NCBI GenBank assembly: GCA_036351435.1
Contig: JAZBPA010000367.1
Coordinates: forward strand, 1-16,318
Reading direction: 5' to 3'
DNA length: 16,318 nt
Source of the DNA: JAAUQA01 sp036351435
Lineage (GTDB): Bacteria; Pseudomonadota; Gammaproteobacteria; Competibacterales; Competibacteraceae
Position numbers and translations under genes: made by a program. Of the stretch, positions 1-7,304 are shown piece by piece. Each line of letters begins with the position of its first letter. Position 1 is the first letter of the stretch. Under the pieces are notes generated by a model. The model ran no database searches and was not told the DNA's origin. It was given only the letters and a program-made list of their open reading frames with translations.

Positions 1-572
1 CTGACGAGCACAGCGGCTTTGCCGGTCTGTTGAGTTTCGATCACGCTACCCTGACCCAGATCATTGTTGATTGCGCGAGGCGCATGACATCCTGGGGTAT
101 ACGTCGACTTATTCTGTTGTCGGCCCATGGCGGCAATGTGCAGGCGCTAGCTATGGCAGCTGAACAACTTGCTCGGGAACTGCCGCAATTGCAAGTTTGG
201 ACGCCTGGCGACATGACGGCCATCGGCGCAGCGATGCTAACCGAAGCGCAAACCGATGGTATTGCTCCAGAAACCGCCGGTTTACATGCCGGGGAAGCGG
301 AAACATCCGAAATGCTACATCTGCAACCACAGTTAGTCCGTATGGAACAAGCCACGCCCGGTTATACCGGCGATATGGATGCGGTTATGCCGCATCTGCA
401 AGGAGCTGGTTTGCTGCCGGTGGCACCCAATGGCGTGCTAGGCGATCCACGCCTAGCACGAGCTGAACGCGGCGAACGCTACCTGGCAGCACAAGTACGC
501 AGTTGTGAACAGCAGATTGCCGAACAAGACGATCAAGCGCAACTTGCCACTTCCGCCAATGAGCGAACCTGA
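1..572 (+). CDS. mftE: MftE, creatininase-family mycofactocin peptidase (5' partial)
   Basis: The reading frame is open from the window edge (first full codon at base 3), so the N-terminus lies outside and about 190 residues are visible. The first visible residues, DEHSGF, match the conserved (G)EH-GF region of creatininase-fold amidohydrolases. The HGGN motif near bases 124-140 and the HAGEAETSEM stretch near bases 285-315 are further family signatures that supply metal ligands. In mycofactocin biosynthesis, MftE cleaves the MftC-modified precursor to release the crosslinked C-terminal Val-Tyr dipeptide, which later enzymes convert to the redox cofactor. The assignment to MftE rather than another creatininase rests on context: mftF starts 2 bp after its stop, and an mftA gene follows. 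The apparent TTG start at base 30 is an artefact of truncation. Confidence 0.9.
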   Translation, partial: DEHSGFAGLLSFDHATLTQIIVDCARRMTSWGIRRLILLSAHGGNVQALAMAAEQLARELPQLQVWTPGDMTAIGAAMLTEAQTDGIAPETAGLHAGEAETSEMLHLQPQLVRMEQATPGYTGDMDAVMPHLQGAGLLPVAPNGVLGDPRLARAERGERYLAAQVRSCEQQIAEQDDQAQLATSANERT

Positions 573-574
573 TA

Positions 575-2101
575 ATGAACACCAGTGCGGCGCCTGTAGC
601 ATCACCGAATTCATCAGTCGCCTCGTCTGCATCTCTCTCGAACCGGCTCAATCAGGACCCACGCTATACGCTCCAAGCGGGCTTAGAGTTAATTCCTGAT
701 TCGCAGGGCGGACTATTAGTCTCCTTGCGTCCGCTGTTGGCAATGCGCATGAATGCTCAAGCGCTAGCGGCGCTTGCTTGCTTAACGACCGAACGCACAG
801 CGGGTGAAGTGGCGCTTATCACTGGGATGTCACCAACTAGCGCGACCGCGTTTCTGGACTCGCTCACCTGTAAACGGCTGCTGCGTAAGCGGTTGCCAGC
901 GCCTTTAAGCTGGCCCTCGGTATCGGTTATTTTGCCGGCGCACGGACGACCCGAGGCGACCCGAGCCTGTATTGAATCCCTGCTGGTCTTGGATTACCCG
1001 GCCGACCGTCTGGAAATCATCGTGGTGGATGATGCATCGCAACCCCCGCTTGCTCCCGCTCTTGATGGCCTGCCGATTCGTTTGCTGCGTCAGGAGAACA
1101 ATATCGGCCAGTCGGCGGCACGCAATCTGGCTGCAGCTCAAGCACGAGGTAACGTGCTGGCTTTTATCGACAACGATTGCGAGGCTGATCCGAGCTGGTT
1201 GAAAGCTTTAGTCCCGTATCTGAACGAGCCTGCTATGGGCATAGTGGGTGGCCGGGTTGATGCGCCACCGGTCACTGGTTGGATAGCCGCCTATGAAGCG
1301 GCGTGTTCACCGCTGGATATGGGCGAGTACGGCGGCGAAGTTGGCCCGACCGAGGCGGTGGCCTATTTGCCCACCTGCAATTTATTGGTGGATCGCCAGT
1401 TGCTGCTGACGCAGGGTGGTTTCGATGCTGCTATGAAGCTGGGTGAGGATGTCGATTTCGTGTGGCGCGCTCTGCGAACCGGGGCGCGCGCCTGTTATGT
1501 GCCTGAGGGTCGGGTGGTACACCACCACCGGGTTCGTTTAGGCGCTTTGTTAGGTCGGCGCGCCGATTACGGCTCTTCGGAAGCCGACTTACAGCGCAAA
1601 TTTCCAGAAGGACGGCGAATCATGCGCGTGCCGATGACGGTATGCGCCGGCTTGACCGCTTTGATGACTGCAAGCATTTCCTGGGTTTTCAGCATTGCGG
1701 TGACCACTGCAATGCTGGCCGGGATTACACATGAAGTCATCACCAAACATCAGCGTTTACGTCACATGGGCCTCAAGCTTCCCATGCGAGCAGTGGTAAC
1801 AGCTGTTGGGCGCGGACATTGGGCCTCACTCTATCATCTAAGCGCCAATGTCAGTCGTTACTACAGCTTGCCCTTGCTCGCTGCCGGATTGCTATGGACC
1901 AAGTTGTTGCCCGTGACGGCGGTATTGCTGCTGATCGCGCCGGTGAGCGATTACCGGCGTTTGCAACCGGCGTTGCCGATGCCTGTGTTCGTAGGACTTA
2001 ACTGTCTGGAGATGGTGGCCTACCAACTGGGCGTGTGGCGCGGTTGTTGGAAGCAACGCACGTTGCGGCCCTGGCTGCCAAAACTGCGTTGGCTACGATG
2101 A
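575..2101 (+). CDS. mftF: MftF, mycofactocin glycosyltransferase
   Basis: This 508-residue family 2 glycosyltransferase is expected to attach the oligo-glucose chain to the mycofactocin core. Residues 30-105 form a small domain resembling the PqqD/RRE winged-helix fold (inference). Residues 114-330 are the GT-A domain. It has VSVILPAHGRPEATRACIES at its start, VVDDAS at 150-155, the metal/nucleotide-sugar-binding FIDND at 197-201, and GEDVDFVWRA around 290-299. Hydrophobic stretches around 353-384 and about 430-460 are likely membrane segments or associations. The ATG lies 2 bp after the mftE stop, which indicates co-transcription. The length suits the mycofactocin-system glycosyltransferase family, and position between mftE and mftA supports the assignment. 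The C-terminus is rich in Arg, Trp and Leu. Confidence 0.92.
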   Translation: MNTSAAPVASPNSSVASSASLSNRLNQDPRYTLQAGLELIPDSQGGLLVSLRPLLAMRMNAQALAALACLTTERTAGEVALITGMSPTSATAFLDSLTCKRLLRKRLPAPLSWPSVSVILPAHGRPEATRACIESLLVLDYPADRLEIIVVDDASQPPLAPALDGLPIRLLRQENNIGQSAARNLAAAQARGNVLAFIDNDCEADPSWLKALVPYLNEPAMGIVGGRVDAPPVTGWIAAYEAACSPLDMGEYGGEVGPTEAVAYLPTCNLLVDRQLLLTQGGFDAAMKLGEDVDFVWRALRTGARACYVPEGRVVHHHRVRLGALLGRRADYGSSEADLQRKFPEGRRIMRVPMTVCAGLTALMTASISWVFSIAVTTAMLAGITHEVITKHQRLRHMGLKLPMRAVVTAVGRGHWASLYHLSANVSRYYSLPLLAAGLLWTKLLPVTAVLLLIAPVSDYRRLQPALPMPVFVGLNCLEMVAYQLGVWRGCWKQRTLRPWLPKLRWLR

Positions 2102-2116
2102 ACCGTTCTCAACGGT
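2102..2116 (+). repeat. Small hairpin between mftF and mftA
   Basis: Directly after the mftF stop codon there is a perfect 6-bp inverted repeat, ACCGTT and AACGGT, around a 3-nt CTC loop, followed by an A-rich stretch. It has no T-run, so it is not a convincing intrinsic terminator. It could stabilise or process the mRNA upstream of mftA, whose product is needed in greater amount than the enzymes. Function is inferred only. Confidence 0.4.
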
Positions 2117-2147
2117 AAGTAAAAATTCTAATCAATGAGGTGTTTGA

Positions 2148-2327
2148 ATGAACGCTAAAGTGCAAGACCAATCCACAATCCCCACCGCTGAAGTGGCGCC
2201 CGAAGAAGTACAATCTCTGCTGCGAGATGAATTGCCCACTCAACCGAAAGTGACCGAGCAACCCCAAATAAAGGAAGAAGTGGTGATTGAAGAGGTCAGC
2301 ATCGACGGCATGTGCGGCGTGTACTAA
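2148..2327 (+). CDS. mftA: MftA, mycofactocin precursor peptide
   Basis: This 59-residue peptide ends in IEEVSIDGMCGVY, the near-invariant C-terminus of mycofactocin precursors. MftC, a radical SAM enzyme, decarboxylates and crosslinks the terminal Val58-Tyr59 pair. MftE then releases the modified dipeptide, which becomes the redox cofactor. Cys56 and the acidic IEEVSIDG stretch are the conserved recognition region. The start is ATG 2148, preceded by GAGG (2137-2140) at good spacing; no other start in this frame has a ribosome site. The leader before the conserved tail is longer than the roughly 30-residue mycobacterial precursor and is rich in Glu, Gln, Pro and Val. The position after mftF, next to a coupled SDR and mftB, agrees with the call. 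Confidence 0.96.
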   Translation: MNAKVQDQSTIPTAEVAPEEVQSLLRDELPTQPKVTEQPQIKEEVVIEEVSIDGMCGVY

Positions 2328-2373
2328 ACTTTACATAAACCTTACGCTCAGTATTGTATTGGGATGGGGCTCA

Positions 2374-2407
2374 GTAGGATGCGGTGAGCTGGCGAACCGC
2401 ATCCTAC
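2374..2407. repeat. REP-like palindromic element between mftA and the SDR gene
   Basis: Two perfect 12-bp arms, GTAGGATGCGGT and ACCGCATCCTAC, flank a 10-nt loop (GAGCTGGCGA). The motif resembles dispersed extragenic palindromes seen in gammaproteobacterial genomes (recalled family resemblance, not searched). No T-run follows, so it is not a classic terminator, but a stem this strong between mftA and the downstream genes could protect or truncate the mftA message and so keep the precursor in excess. Confidence 0.75.
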
Positions 2408-2444
2408 AAATTGGCTGCATTTTATCGGCGGGTGAGGTCGCGTT

Positions 2445-3254
2445 ATGGGTAAATTGGAAGGTAAAGTAGCCTTCATCACTGGCGCCGGTCGCGGCCAGGG
2501 CCGGGCTCATGCCATTACTATGGCGCGCGAGGGCGCGGACATCGTGGCCCTTGATGTATGCCACGACCTACCTTACCCGCGTTATCATCTGGCGACTCCT
2601 GACGACCTTCACGAAACCGCCCGGCTCATTCGCGAACTCGGCCACAATGTGCTCGAAGTCGTGACCGACGTGCGCAATGCACAGGATATGCAGGAAGCCG
2701 TGCAAAAGGCCATAGAGACCTTCGGTCATATTGATGTTCTGGTTTGCAATGCCGGCATCGCCGACATGGCGTTAACCTGGGACATCACCGAAGAATGGTG
2801 GGATACCATGCTAGATGTCAATCTCAAAGGGTATTGGCTGGCGGTCAAGTACGTGGTGCCGCACATGCTGGAGCGGGATACCGGTGGGCGCATCATCATG
2901 ACCTCATCGGTGGCGGGGCTGCGCGGCGAACCCGGCATGGCGCACTACTGTGCCTCGAAATGGGGTGTTATCGGTTTGGCTAAAACCCTGGCCCATGAAC
3001 TAGCCAAGTACAACATCACCGTCAATACCTTGCACCCGACTGCGGTGGACACTGAAATTATCACCGGCATGGCCCAAGCAGCGGAAATGAGCAAGGAAGA
3101 GTTGGTCGATTTCATTTTCCTGGGCCACATGATGCCGGTCAAACTCATCGATGCCGACGATGTCGCCAAGGCCGCTCTGTGGCTGGCATCGGACGAAGCG
3201 CGTTTTATCACCGGCCAAACGATGAAGATCGACGCCGGGAGGATGCTGAAATGA
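2445..3254 (+). CDS. Mycofactocin-coupled short-chain dehydrogenase/reductase
   Basis: This 269-residue classical Rossmann SDR has TGAGRGQG at residues 12-19, CNAG at 101-104, DVN ending at Asn126, and a catalytic Ser155-Tyr168-Lys172 set (YCASK). The GRGQGRAHA sequence after the glycine loop and the insertion after strand beta-2 (ALDVCHDLPYPRYHLATPDD, residues 35-54) are hallmarks of the SDR subfamily found only with mycofactocin genes. Known members hold NAD non-exchangeably, and mycofactocin, not free NAD, takes the hydride. The likely reaction is oxidation of a secondary or primary alcohol to a ketone or aldehyde; the substrate cannot be read from sequence. The ATG has a GGGTGAGG ribosome site. 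The gene ends in an ATGA overlap with mftB, so the two are probably translationally coupled. Confidence 0.93.
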   Translation: MGKLEGKVAFITGAGRGQGRAHAITMAREGADIVALDVCHDLPYPRYHLATPDDLHETARLIRELGHNVLEVVTDVRNAQDMQEAVQKAIETFGHIDVLVCNAGIADMALTWDITEEWWDTMLDVNLKGYWLAVKYVVPHMLERDTGGRIIMTSSVAGLRGEPGMAHYCASKWGVIGLAKTLAHELAKYNITVNTLHPTAVDTEIITGMAQAAEMSKEELVDFIFLGHMMPVKLIDADDVAKAALWLASDEARFITGQTMKIDAGRMLK

Positions 3255-3523
3255 ATCTGGATATCCCTTATCGGCTTGCCCCTGGTGTGGCGATCCGCCC
3301 CGAGCGGTTCGGCGGGTTGGCGTATCGCTACGACAATCGCCGACTGTTTTTCCTGCATTCCCATGAGTTGGTGGCTTTTGTGCGCGAACTGGACGGCGCA
3401 AAAACACTGCGCCAGGCGCTCGACGATTTTATCGGCGCACAAGGATTGCCGGGATCGGTTCGGGAGACTCTGGTGAAGGCACTGACCCAACTCCGGAAAC
3501 TAAAGATTCTCGATTCACCGTAG
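3251..3523 (+). CDS. mftB: MftB, mycofactocin RiPP recognition chaperone
   Basis: This 90-residue PqqD-like protein is a stand-alone RiPP recognition element that binds the MftA leader and presents it to MftC. The N-terminal IPYRLAPGVAIRPERFGGLA, then YDNRRLFFLHSHELVAFVREL, and a C-terminal winged-helix-like segment ending LRKLKIL match the MftB family in length and layout. ATG 3251 is chosen because it gives the usual family start and a 4-bp overlap with the upstream stop; an in-frame ATG at 3179 would add 24 residues encoded inside the SDR gene. Its place after a coupled SDR and away from mftC (absent from the window) is unusual, since mftB normally follows mftA directly. It is the last mycofactocin gene before the hydrogenase operon. 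Confidence 0.9.
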   Translation: MNLDIPYRLAPGVAIRPERFGGLAYRYDNRRLFFLHSHELVAFVRELDGAKTLRQALDDFIGAQGLPGSVRETLVKALTQLRKLKILDSP

Positions 3524-3550
3524 TCGCCTCCGACTGACGGAGACTACTGC
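3521..3550 (+). terminator. Weak hairpin after mftB
   Basis: CTCCG-ACTGA-CGGAG, with flanking TAGT/ACTA pairing and a small bulge, forms a modest stem starting at the mftB stop codon. There is no T-run. It may only partly end transcription, leaving the hydrogenase operon readable from the mycofactocin promoter. No convincing sigma-70 promoter is visible in the 58-bp gap. Confidence 0.3.
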
Positions 3551-3581
3551 GCCTGCTTCCGCAACGATGGGGTAGGCCCTA

Positions 3582-4718
3582 ATGACTAAGCACTTTTCCT
3601 CATCCGCCCCGCCAGCTGTGCTGGGTCTGGATTCTTTGCATTCCCTAATTGACGCCCTGCAGGCCGGGGGTTACACGGTCATCGGCCCGCGTTTGCAAGA
3701 TGCCGCTATCGTCTATGATCAACTCGAATCGGCGGACGAGTTACCACAGGGTTGGGATGATCAACAAGACGGTGGCACGTATCGCTTGGTACGCAGCGTG
3801 CGTGATGCGCTGTTCGACTACGTCGTCGGTCCGCATAGCTGGAAGCGTTATCTGTATCCCCCCAGACAGCAACTTTGGCAAGCTCAGCGGCGCGGCAAGG
3901 GCTGGCATGTTAAAGCACCCGAAGACACTGCAGCGCCGTATGCCTTCATTGGCGTGCGCAGTTGCGAGATCCACGCCCTGCAAATCCAAGACCGAGTGTT
4001 CGATAATGGCGATTTCGCCGATCCCGGGTATATGGCCCGTCGCCAGCAGGCGTTCATTGTCGCAGTCAATTGCGCCCGACCCGCCGGTACCTGTTTCTGC
4101 ACCTCTATGGATACCGGCCCGCGGGCGACTCAAGGTTTCGATCTATGCTTGACCGAATTGCTTGACGAGCAGCGGCATGATTTTTTGGTAGAAACCGGTT
4201 CGGCAAAAGGTGCGGACATACTTTCCAAATTGCCGCATCGTCCCGCGCTGGCTGACGATCTCACCCAAGCAGAAGCCGTAACAACAGCCGCATCCAAGGC
4301 TATGCAACGCGCGATGGTGCCCGAAGCTGCCGCTCTGCTCAAAAATAATCCGGAACATCCCCGTTGGCAGGAGGTCGCCCAACGCTGCCTGAGTTGCGCA
4401 AATTGCACCCAAGTTTGTCCGACTTGCTTTTGCAGTACGGTGGAGGATGTCACTGATCTTGACGGGCAAACGGCAGAGCGTTGGCGGCAGTGGGATTCCT
4501 GTTTCACCATCGATTTCAGTTACATTCATGGTGGCAGCATTCGCCGCGAGACCCGTTCCCGCTATCGGCAATGGCTGACCCACAAGCTCTCGACCTGGCA
4601 CGACCAGTTCGATACTTCGGGTTGTGTAGGCTGCGGGCGCTGCATCACTTGGTGCCCGGTGGGTATCGACCTTACCGAGGAAGTGCGGGCGATACAAGAC
4701 AGTGAAGGAGGAGCTTAA
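3582..4718 (+). CDS. [NiFe] hydrogenase beta subunit, 4Fe-4S dicluster (HydB-like)
   Basis: This 378-residue iron-sulfur protein resembles the beta subunit of group 3b sulfhydrogenases and the related anaerobic sulfite reductase A subunit. Two ferredoxin motifs are present: Cys269-Cys272-Cys275-Cys279 (CLSCANCTQVCP) and Cys348-Cys351-Cys354-Cys358 (CVGCGRCITWCP). Further conserved family sequences are FIGVRSCEIHAL (122-133) and CARPAGTCFC (164-173). It should carry electrons between the delta/alpha hydrogenase module and the gamma flavin subunit in the cytosol. There is no signal peptide. It is the first gene of a run with very short gaps to the CNB, gamma, delta and alpha genes. The ATG has only a poor ribosome site. 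Calling it hydrogenase beta rather than AsrA is based on the genes downstream. Confidence 0.9.
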   Translation: MTKHFSSSAPPAVLGLDSLHSLIDALQAGGYTVIGPRLQDAAIVYDQLESADELPQGWDDQQDGGTYRLVRSVRDALFDYVVGPHSWKRYLYPPRQQLWQAQRRGKGWHVKAPEDTAAPYAFIGVRSCEIHALQIQDRVFDNGDFADPGYMARRQQAFIVAVNCARPAGTCFCTSMDTGPRATQGFDLCLTELLDEQRHDFLVETGSAKGADILSKLPHRPALADDLTQAEAVTTAASKAMQRAMVPEAAALLKNNPEHPRWQEVAQRCLSCANCTQVCPTCFCSTVEDVTDLDGQTAERWRQWDSCFTIDFSYIHGGSIRRETRSRYRQWLTHKLSTWHDQFDTSGCVGCGRCITWCPVGIDLTEEVRAIQDSEGGA

Positions 4719-4720
4719 CA

Positions 4721-5215
4721 ATGACTATCGAAGGACTTGACCGTCTACTCAAAGAACATCCTTTCTTCCGAGACATGGACCCCAAAGCCTGCGAGACGGT
4801 TGCCGGCTGCGCCGCGAACGAACGATTTAATACCGGCGAGTACGTATTTCGTGAAGGCGGCGCGGCCAATAAGTTCTATCTTATTCGTCAGGGGATCGTC
4901 GTGCTGGAGATTCATGTGCCGGGGCGGGAACCGATTATCGTAGACACCCTGGAAGACGGCGACATCCTCGGTTGGGCATGGCTGATGCCGCCTTACCGCT
5001 GGGTATATGATGCCCGCGCGACCCGGCTAACCCGCCTGGTCAGCCTGGATGCGGAGTGCTTGCGCGGTAAATATCAGAATGACCATACTCTGGCTTACGA
5101 ATTATTCAAACGATTTATCCCGGTGATGGCGGATCGCTTAGCGGAGACGCGGCTGCGCTTGATTGAGAAGGCCCAAGCAGAACCGACCAAGATAGGGGGA
5201 GGGTTCTCATCATGA
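4721..5215 (+). CDS. Cyclic-nucleotide-binding-fold protein, hydrogenase-associated (copy 1)
   Basis: This 164-residue protein consists of one cNMP-binding beta-roll (about residues 10-125) and a C-terminal helix (AYELFKRFIPVMADRLAETR). It has no helix-turn-helix, so it is not a Crp/Fnr DNA-binding regulator. Typical roll elements are visible: GEYVFREGGAANKFYLIRQG and then EDGDILGWAWLMPP. The phosphate-binding cassette is atypical: the usual GE-x-x-A is GDILGW, though an Arg-Ala pair (DARAT) is kept. It starts 2 bp after the beta gene with a strong GGAGGAG ribosome site, and its stop overlaps the next gene by 4 bp. It is about 70% identical by eye to the following gene. A role in sensing nucleotides or redox state and adjusting the hydrogenase is inference. 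Confidence 0.88.
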   Translation: MTIEGLDRLLKEHPFFRDMDPKACETVAGCAANERFNTGEYVFREGGAANKFYLIRQGIVVLEIHVPGREPIIVDTLEDGDILGWAWLMPPYRWVYDARATRLTRLVSLDAECLRGKYQNDHTLAYELFKRFIPVMADRLAETRLRLIEKAQAEPTKIGGGFSS

Positions 5216-5673
5216 GCACCATCGAAGGGCTAGAACGTCTGCTCAGAGAACATCGCTTTTTCCGCGACATGGACCCTAAAGCCTGCGAAGTGATTGCCGG
5301 TTGCGCCGCAAACGAGCGTTTCAATGCCGGGGATTATCTGATGCGGCAGGGTGAAGCCGCCGATAAGTTCTATCTCATCCGCCATGGGGCGGTCTCCCAG
5401 GAACTGCACGTACCGGATCGCGAACCGATTATCGTGCAAACCCTGCACGAGGGCGACATTCTGGGCTGGTCCTGGTTGGTGCCGCCCTATCAGTGGACGA
5501 TGGATTCGCGCGCCATGCAATTGACCCGCGTGCTCAGCCTGGACGCCCGTTGTCTGCGTAGCAAATACGAAAACGATCCAACGCTGGCCTATGAGTTATT
5601 CAAACGCTTCGTGCCGGTCATGGCGGATCGTTTGGAAGCGGCTCGTCTACAACTGATCGATATTTACGGCTAG
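5212..5673 (+). CDS. Cyclic-nucleotide-binding-fold protein, hydrogenase-associated (copy 2)
   Basis: This 153-residue paralogue of the preceding gene shares long identical blocks (FFRDMDPKACE, GCAANERFN, REPIIV, GDILGW, LAYELFKRF, PVMADRL). It has the same single beta-roll plus C-terminal helix and lacks a DNA-binding domain. The cassette again reads GDILGWSWLVPP in place of GE-x-x-A, with Arg-Ala kept in DSRAM. Translation starts at an ATGA overlap with copy 1, indicating coupling and probably matched amounts, possibly as a heterodimer (inference). Differences cluster in the middle of the roll (FREGGAANKF versus MRQGEAADKF, and the strand after it), so the two copies may bind different ligands. 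It sits 16 bp upstream of the gamma subunit gene. Confidence 0.88.
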   Translation: MSTIEGLERLLREHRFFRDMDPKACEVIAGCAANERFNAGDYLMRQGEAADKFYLIRHGAVSQELHVPDREPIIVQTLHEGDILGWSWLVPPYQWTMDSRAMQLTRVLSLDARCLRSKYENDPTLAYELFKRFVPVMADRLEAARLQLIDIYG

Positions 5674-5689
5674 GCGCTCGGAGAACAAC

Positions 5690-6526
5690 ATGACGGCAAC
5701 CAGCGATCCTATGCTGCCCATCCCCTACCGCATCCACAAGATGCGGCGTGAATTGGCCGACACCTTCACCGTCGATCTCGTTCCCGAATCTGGCACGCAT
5801 TCACTGAACTACGCCCCTGGCCAATTCAATATGGTTTATATGTTTGGAGCGGGAGAGGTGCCGATCAGCATCAGCGGCGATCCCGCCGAAGAACTGCCCT
5901 TGGTTCACACCATCCGTGCTGTGGGGCCGGTGACTCGTGCTATGCAAGGACTGAAACGCGGCGATACTCTGGGTATTCGGGGACCATTCGGCAGTGCCTG
6001 GCCGGTTGTCGAGGCGGAAGGCAGCGATGTGGTGATAGTGACTGGCGGGGTCGGTCTTGCGCCGCTACGCCCAGCCATTTACCACATTTTGGCCCATCGT
6101 GAGAAATACGGCGATGTGCGCATTTACTACGGCGCCCGTACTCCCGAGGATATTTTGTTTCTTAAGGAACTCCAGGAATGGCGCGGGCGTTTCGACCTGA
6201 TCGTCGAAGTCACGGTGGATAGCGCCGTCGGCTTTTGGGCCGGCCGGGTGGGGGTGGTCACGCATTTGGTCTCTCGTGGCCGTTACGATCCTGTCGATAC
6301 CGTGGCCTTGGTCTGCGGGCCGGAAATCATGATGCGTTACACCATCAAAGCGCTCAATGAGCGGGGTGTCGGCAACGAGCAAATCTATGTATCGATGGAA
6401 CGCAATATGAAATGCGCCATCGGTTTCTGCGGTCATTGTCAGTTCGGGCCATACTTCGTCTGCAAGGACGGCCCGGTGTTTCGCTTCGACCAGATCGCAT
6501 CTATCTTCGAACTTCGGGAGTTATGA
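5690..6526 (+). CDS. [NiFe] hydrogenase gamma subunit, FAD/NAD(P)H oxidoreductase (HydG-like)
   Basis: This 278-residue member of the ferredoxin-NADP reductase-like family is the diaphorase arm of group 3b hydrogenases. An FAD-binding barrel covers about residues 10-105 (YAPGQFNMVY, GEVPISISG). An NAD(P)-binding domain starts at VIVTGGVGLAPLRPAIYHI (116-134) and includes VALVCGPEIMM (205-215). A C-terminal [2Fe-2S] site is provided by Cys242, Cys247, Cys250 and Cys258 (MKCAIGFCGHCQFG). It links H2 to NAD(P)+ reduction, or the reverse. The start has a GGAG ribosome site, and the stop is 1 bp from the small-subunit ATG. NADP versus NAD preference cannot be settled by eye. A homologous dihydroorotate dehydrogenase or sulfite-reductase flavin subunit is excluded by the hydrogenase genes that follow. 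Confidence 0.92.
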   Translation: MTATSDPMLPIPYRIHKMRRELADTFTVDLVPESGTHSLNYAPGQFNMVYMFGAGEVPISISGDPAEELPLVHTIRAVGPVTRAMQGLKRGDTLGIRGPFGSAWPVVEAEGSDVVIVTGGVGLAPLRPAIYHILAHREKYGDVRIYYGARTPEDILFLKELQEWRGRFDLIVEVTVDSAVGFWAGRVGVVTHLVSRGRYDPVDTVALVCGPEIMMRYTIKALNERGVGNEQIYVSMERNMKCAIGFCGHCQFGPYFVCKDGPVFRFDQIASIFELREL

Positions 6527-6527
6527 C

Positions 6528-7304
6528 ATGGCTGTTACGCGTAAACCCAAATTAGCGGTATGGAAGTTCTCTTCCTGCGACGGTTGTCAGCTCAGTCTAC
6601 TGGATTGCGAGGATGAACTGCTCGCTGTGGCAGCGAGTGTAGAGATCGCTTATTTTTTGGAAGCAACCCGCGCCCAAATCAAAGGGCCTTATGATCTGTC
6701 GCTGGTCGAAGGCTCGGTGACGACTCCGGAAGACGCGGAACGCATCCGGGCAGTGCGCCGCCAATCCAAAGCGTTGGTTACGATAGGCGCTTGCGCCACA
6801 GCAGGCGGCATTCAAGCGTTGCGCAACTTCAAGGATGTGGACCAGTTTATCGCCACGGTCTACGCTCATCCCGAGTATATCGACACCCTCGCCACCTCGA
6901 CGCCGATTGCCGAACATGTACCGGTGGATTTTGAACTGCGCGGCTGCCCGATCGACAAGCGGCAGTTATTAGAGGTGCTTATTGCTTTTCTGAACGGCCG
7001 CAAACCCAATGTGCCGCGCCACAGCCAATGCATTGAATGCAAACAGGCTGGCACGGTGTGTGTCATGGTGGCTCGCGGAACGCCCTGTCTCGGACCAGTT
7101 ACTCAAGCGGGCTGCGGCAATCTCTGCCCATCCTGCAATCGCGGTTGCTACGGCTGTTTCGGTCCCAAAGAAACCCCTAATACGACCAGTCTAAGCAACC
7201 GCTTTGCCGATTTGGGTATGGAACAGCGCGGCATCCAGCACGCTTATCAGCTTTACAATGCCAACTCGCCGGAATTTCGCGAGGAGAGCCAGCGCCATGA
7301 GTAA
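6528..7304 (+). CDS. [NiFe] hydrogenase delta (small) subunit
   Basis: This 258-residue small subunit carries the electron relay. The proximal [4Fe-4S] cluster should be bound by Cys17 and Cys20 (CDGCQLSL), Cys89 (TIGACATAGG) and Cys140 (RGCPID). A cysteine-rich C-terminal part (Cys168, 171, 178, 187, 196, 200, 203, 207, 210) can hold two more clusters. There is no twin-arginine signal peptide, so the enzyme is cytosolic, as in group 3 hydrogenases. The gene is 1 bp after gamma and overlaps the large-subunit gene by 8 bp. Small-subunit order and cluster content fit the sulfhydrogenase delta type. Confidence 0.93.
   Translation: MAVTRKPKLAVWKFSSCDGCQLSLLDCEDELLAVAASVEIAYFLEATRAQIKGPYDLSLVEGSVTTPEDAERIRAVRRQSKALVTIGACATAGGIQALRNFKDVDQFIATVYAHPEYIDTLATSTPIAEHVPVDFELRGCPIDKRQLLEVLIAFLNGRKPNVPRHSQCIECKQAGTVCVMVARGTPCLGPVTQAGCGNLCPSCNRGCYGCFGPKETPNTTSLSNRFADLGMEQRGIQHAYQLYNANSPEFREESQRHE

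Noticed and set aside
2287..2469. 60-codon frame overlapping the end of mftA
   Set aside because: It is out of frame with mftA, runs through the palindromic repeat and into the SDR gene, and has no ribosome site.
3179..3250. Upstream in-frame start for mftB
   Set aside because: It would add 24 residues encoded inside the SDR gene with no similarity to the family; the ATGA overlap start at 3251 is better.
2945..3490. 181-codon minus-strand frame
   Set aside because: It is antisense to the SDR and mftB, both of which carry clear motifs.
4143..4721. 192-codon minus-strand frame
   Set aside because: It mirrors the hydrogenase beta subunit gene and has no family resemblance.
7204..7296. Upstream in-frame start for the hydrogenase large subunit
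   Set aside because: The extra 31 residues lie within the small-subunit gene, and ATG 7297 has a GAGGAG ribosome site.
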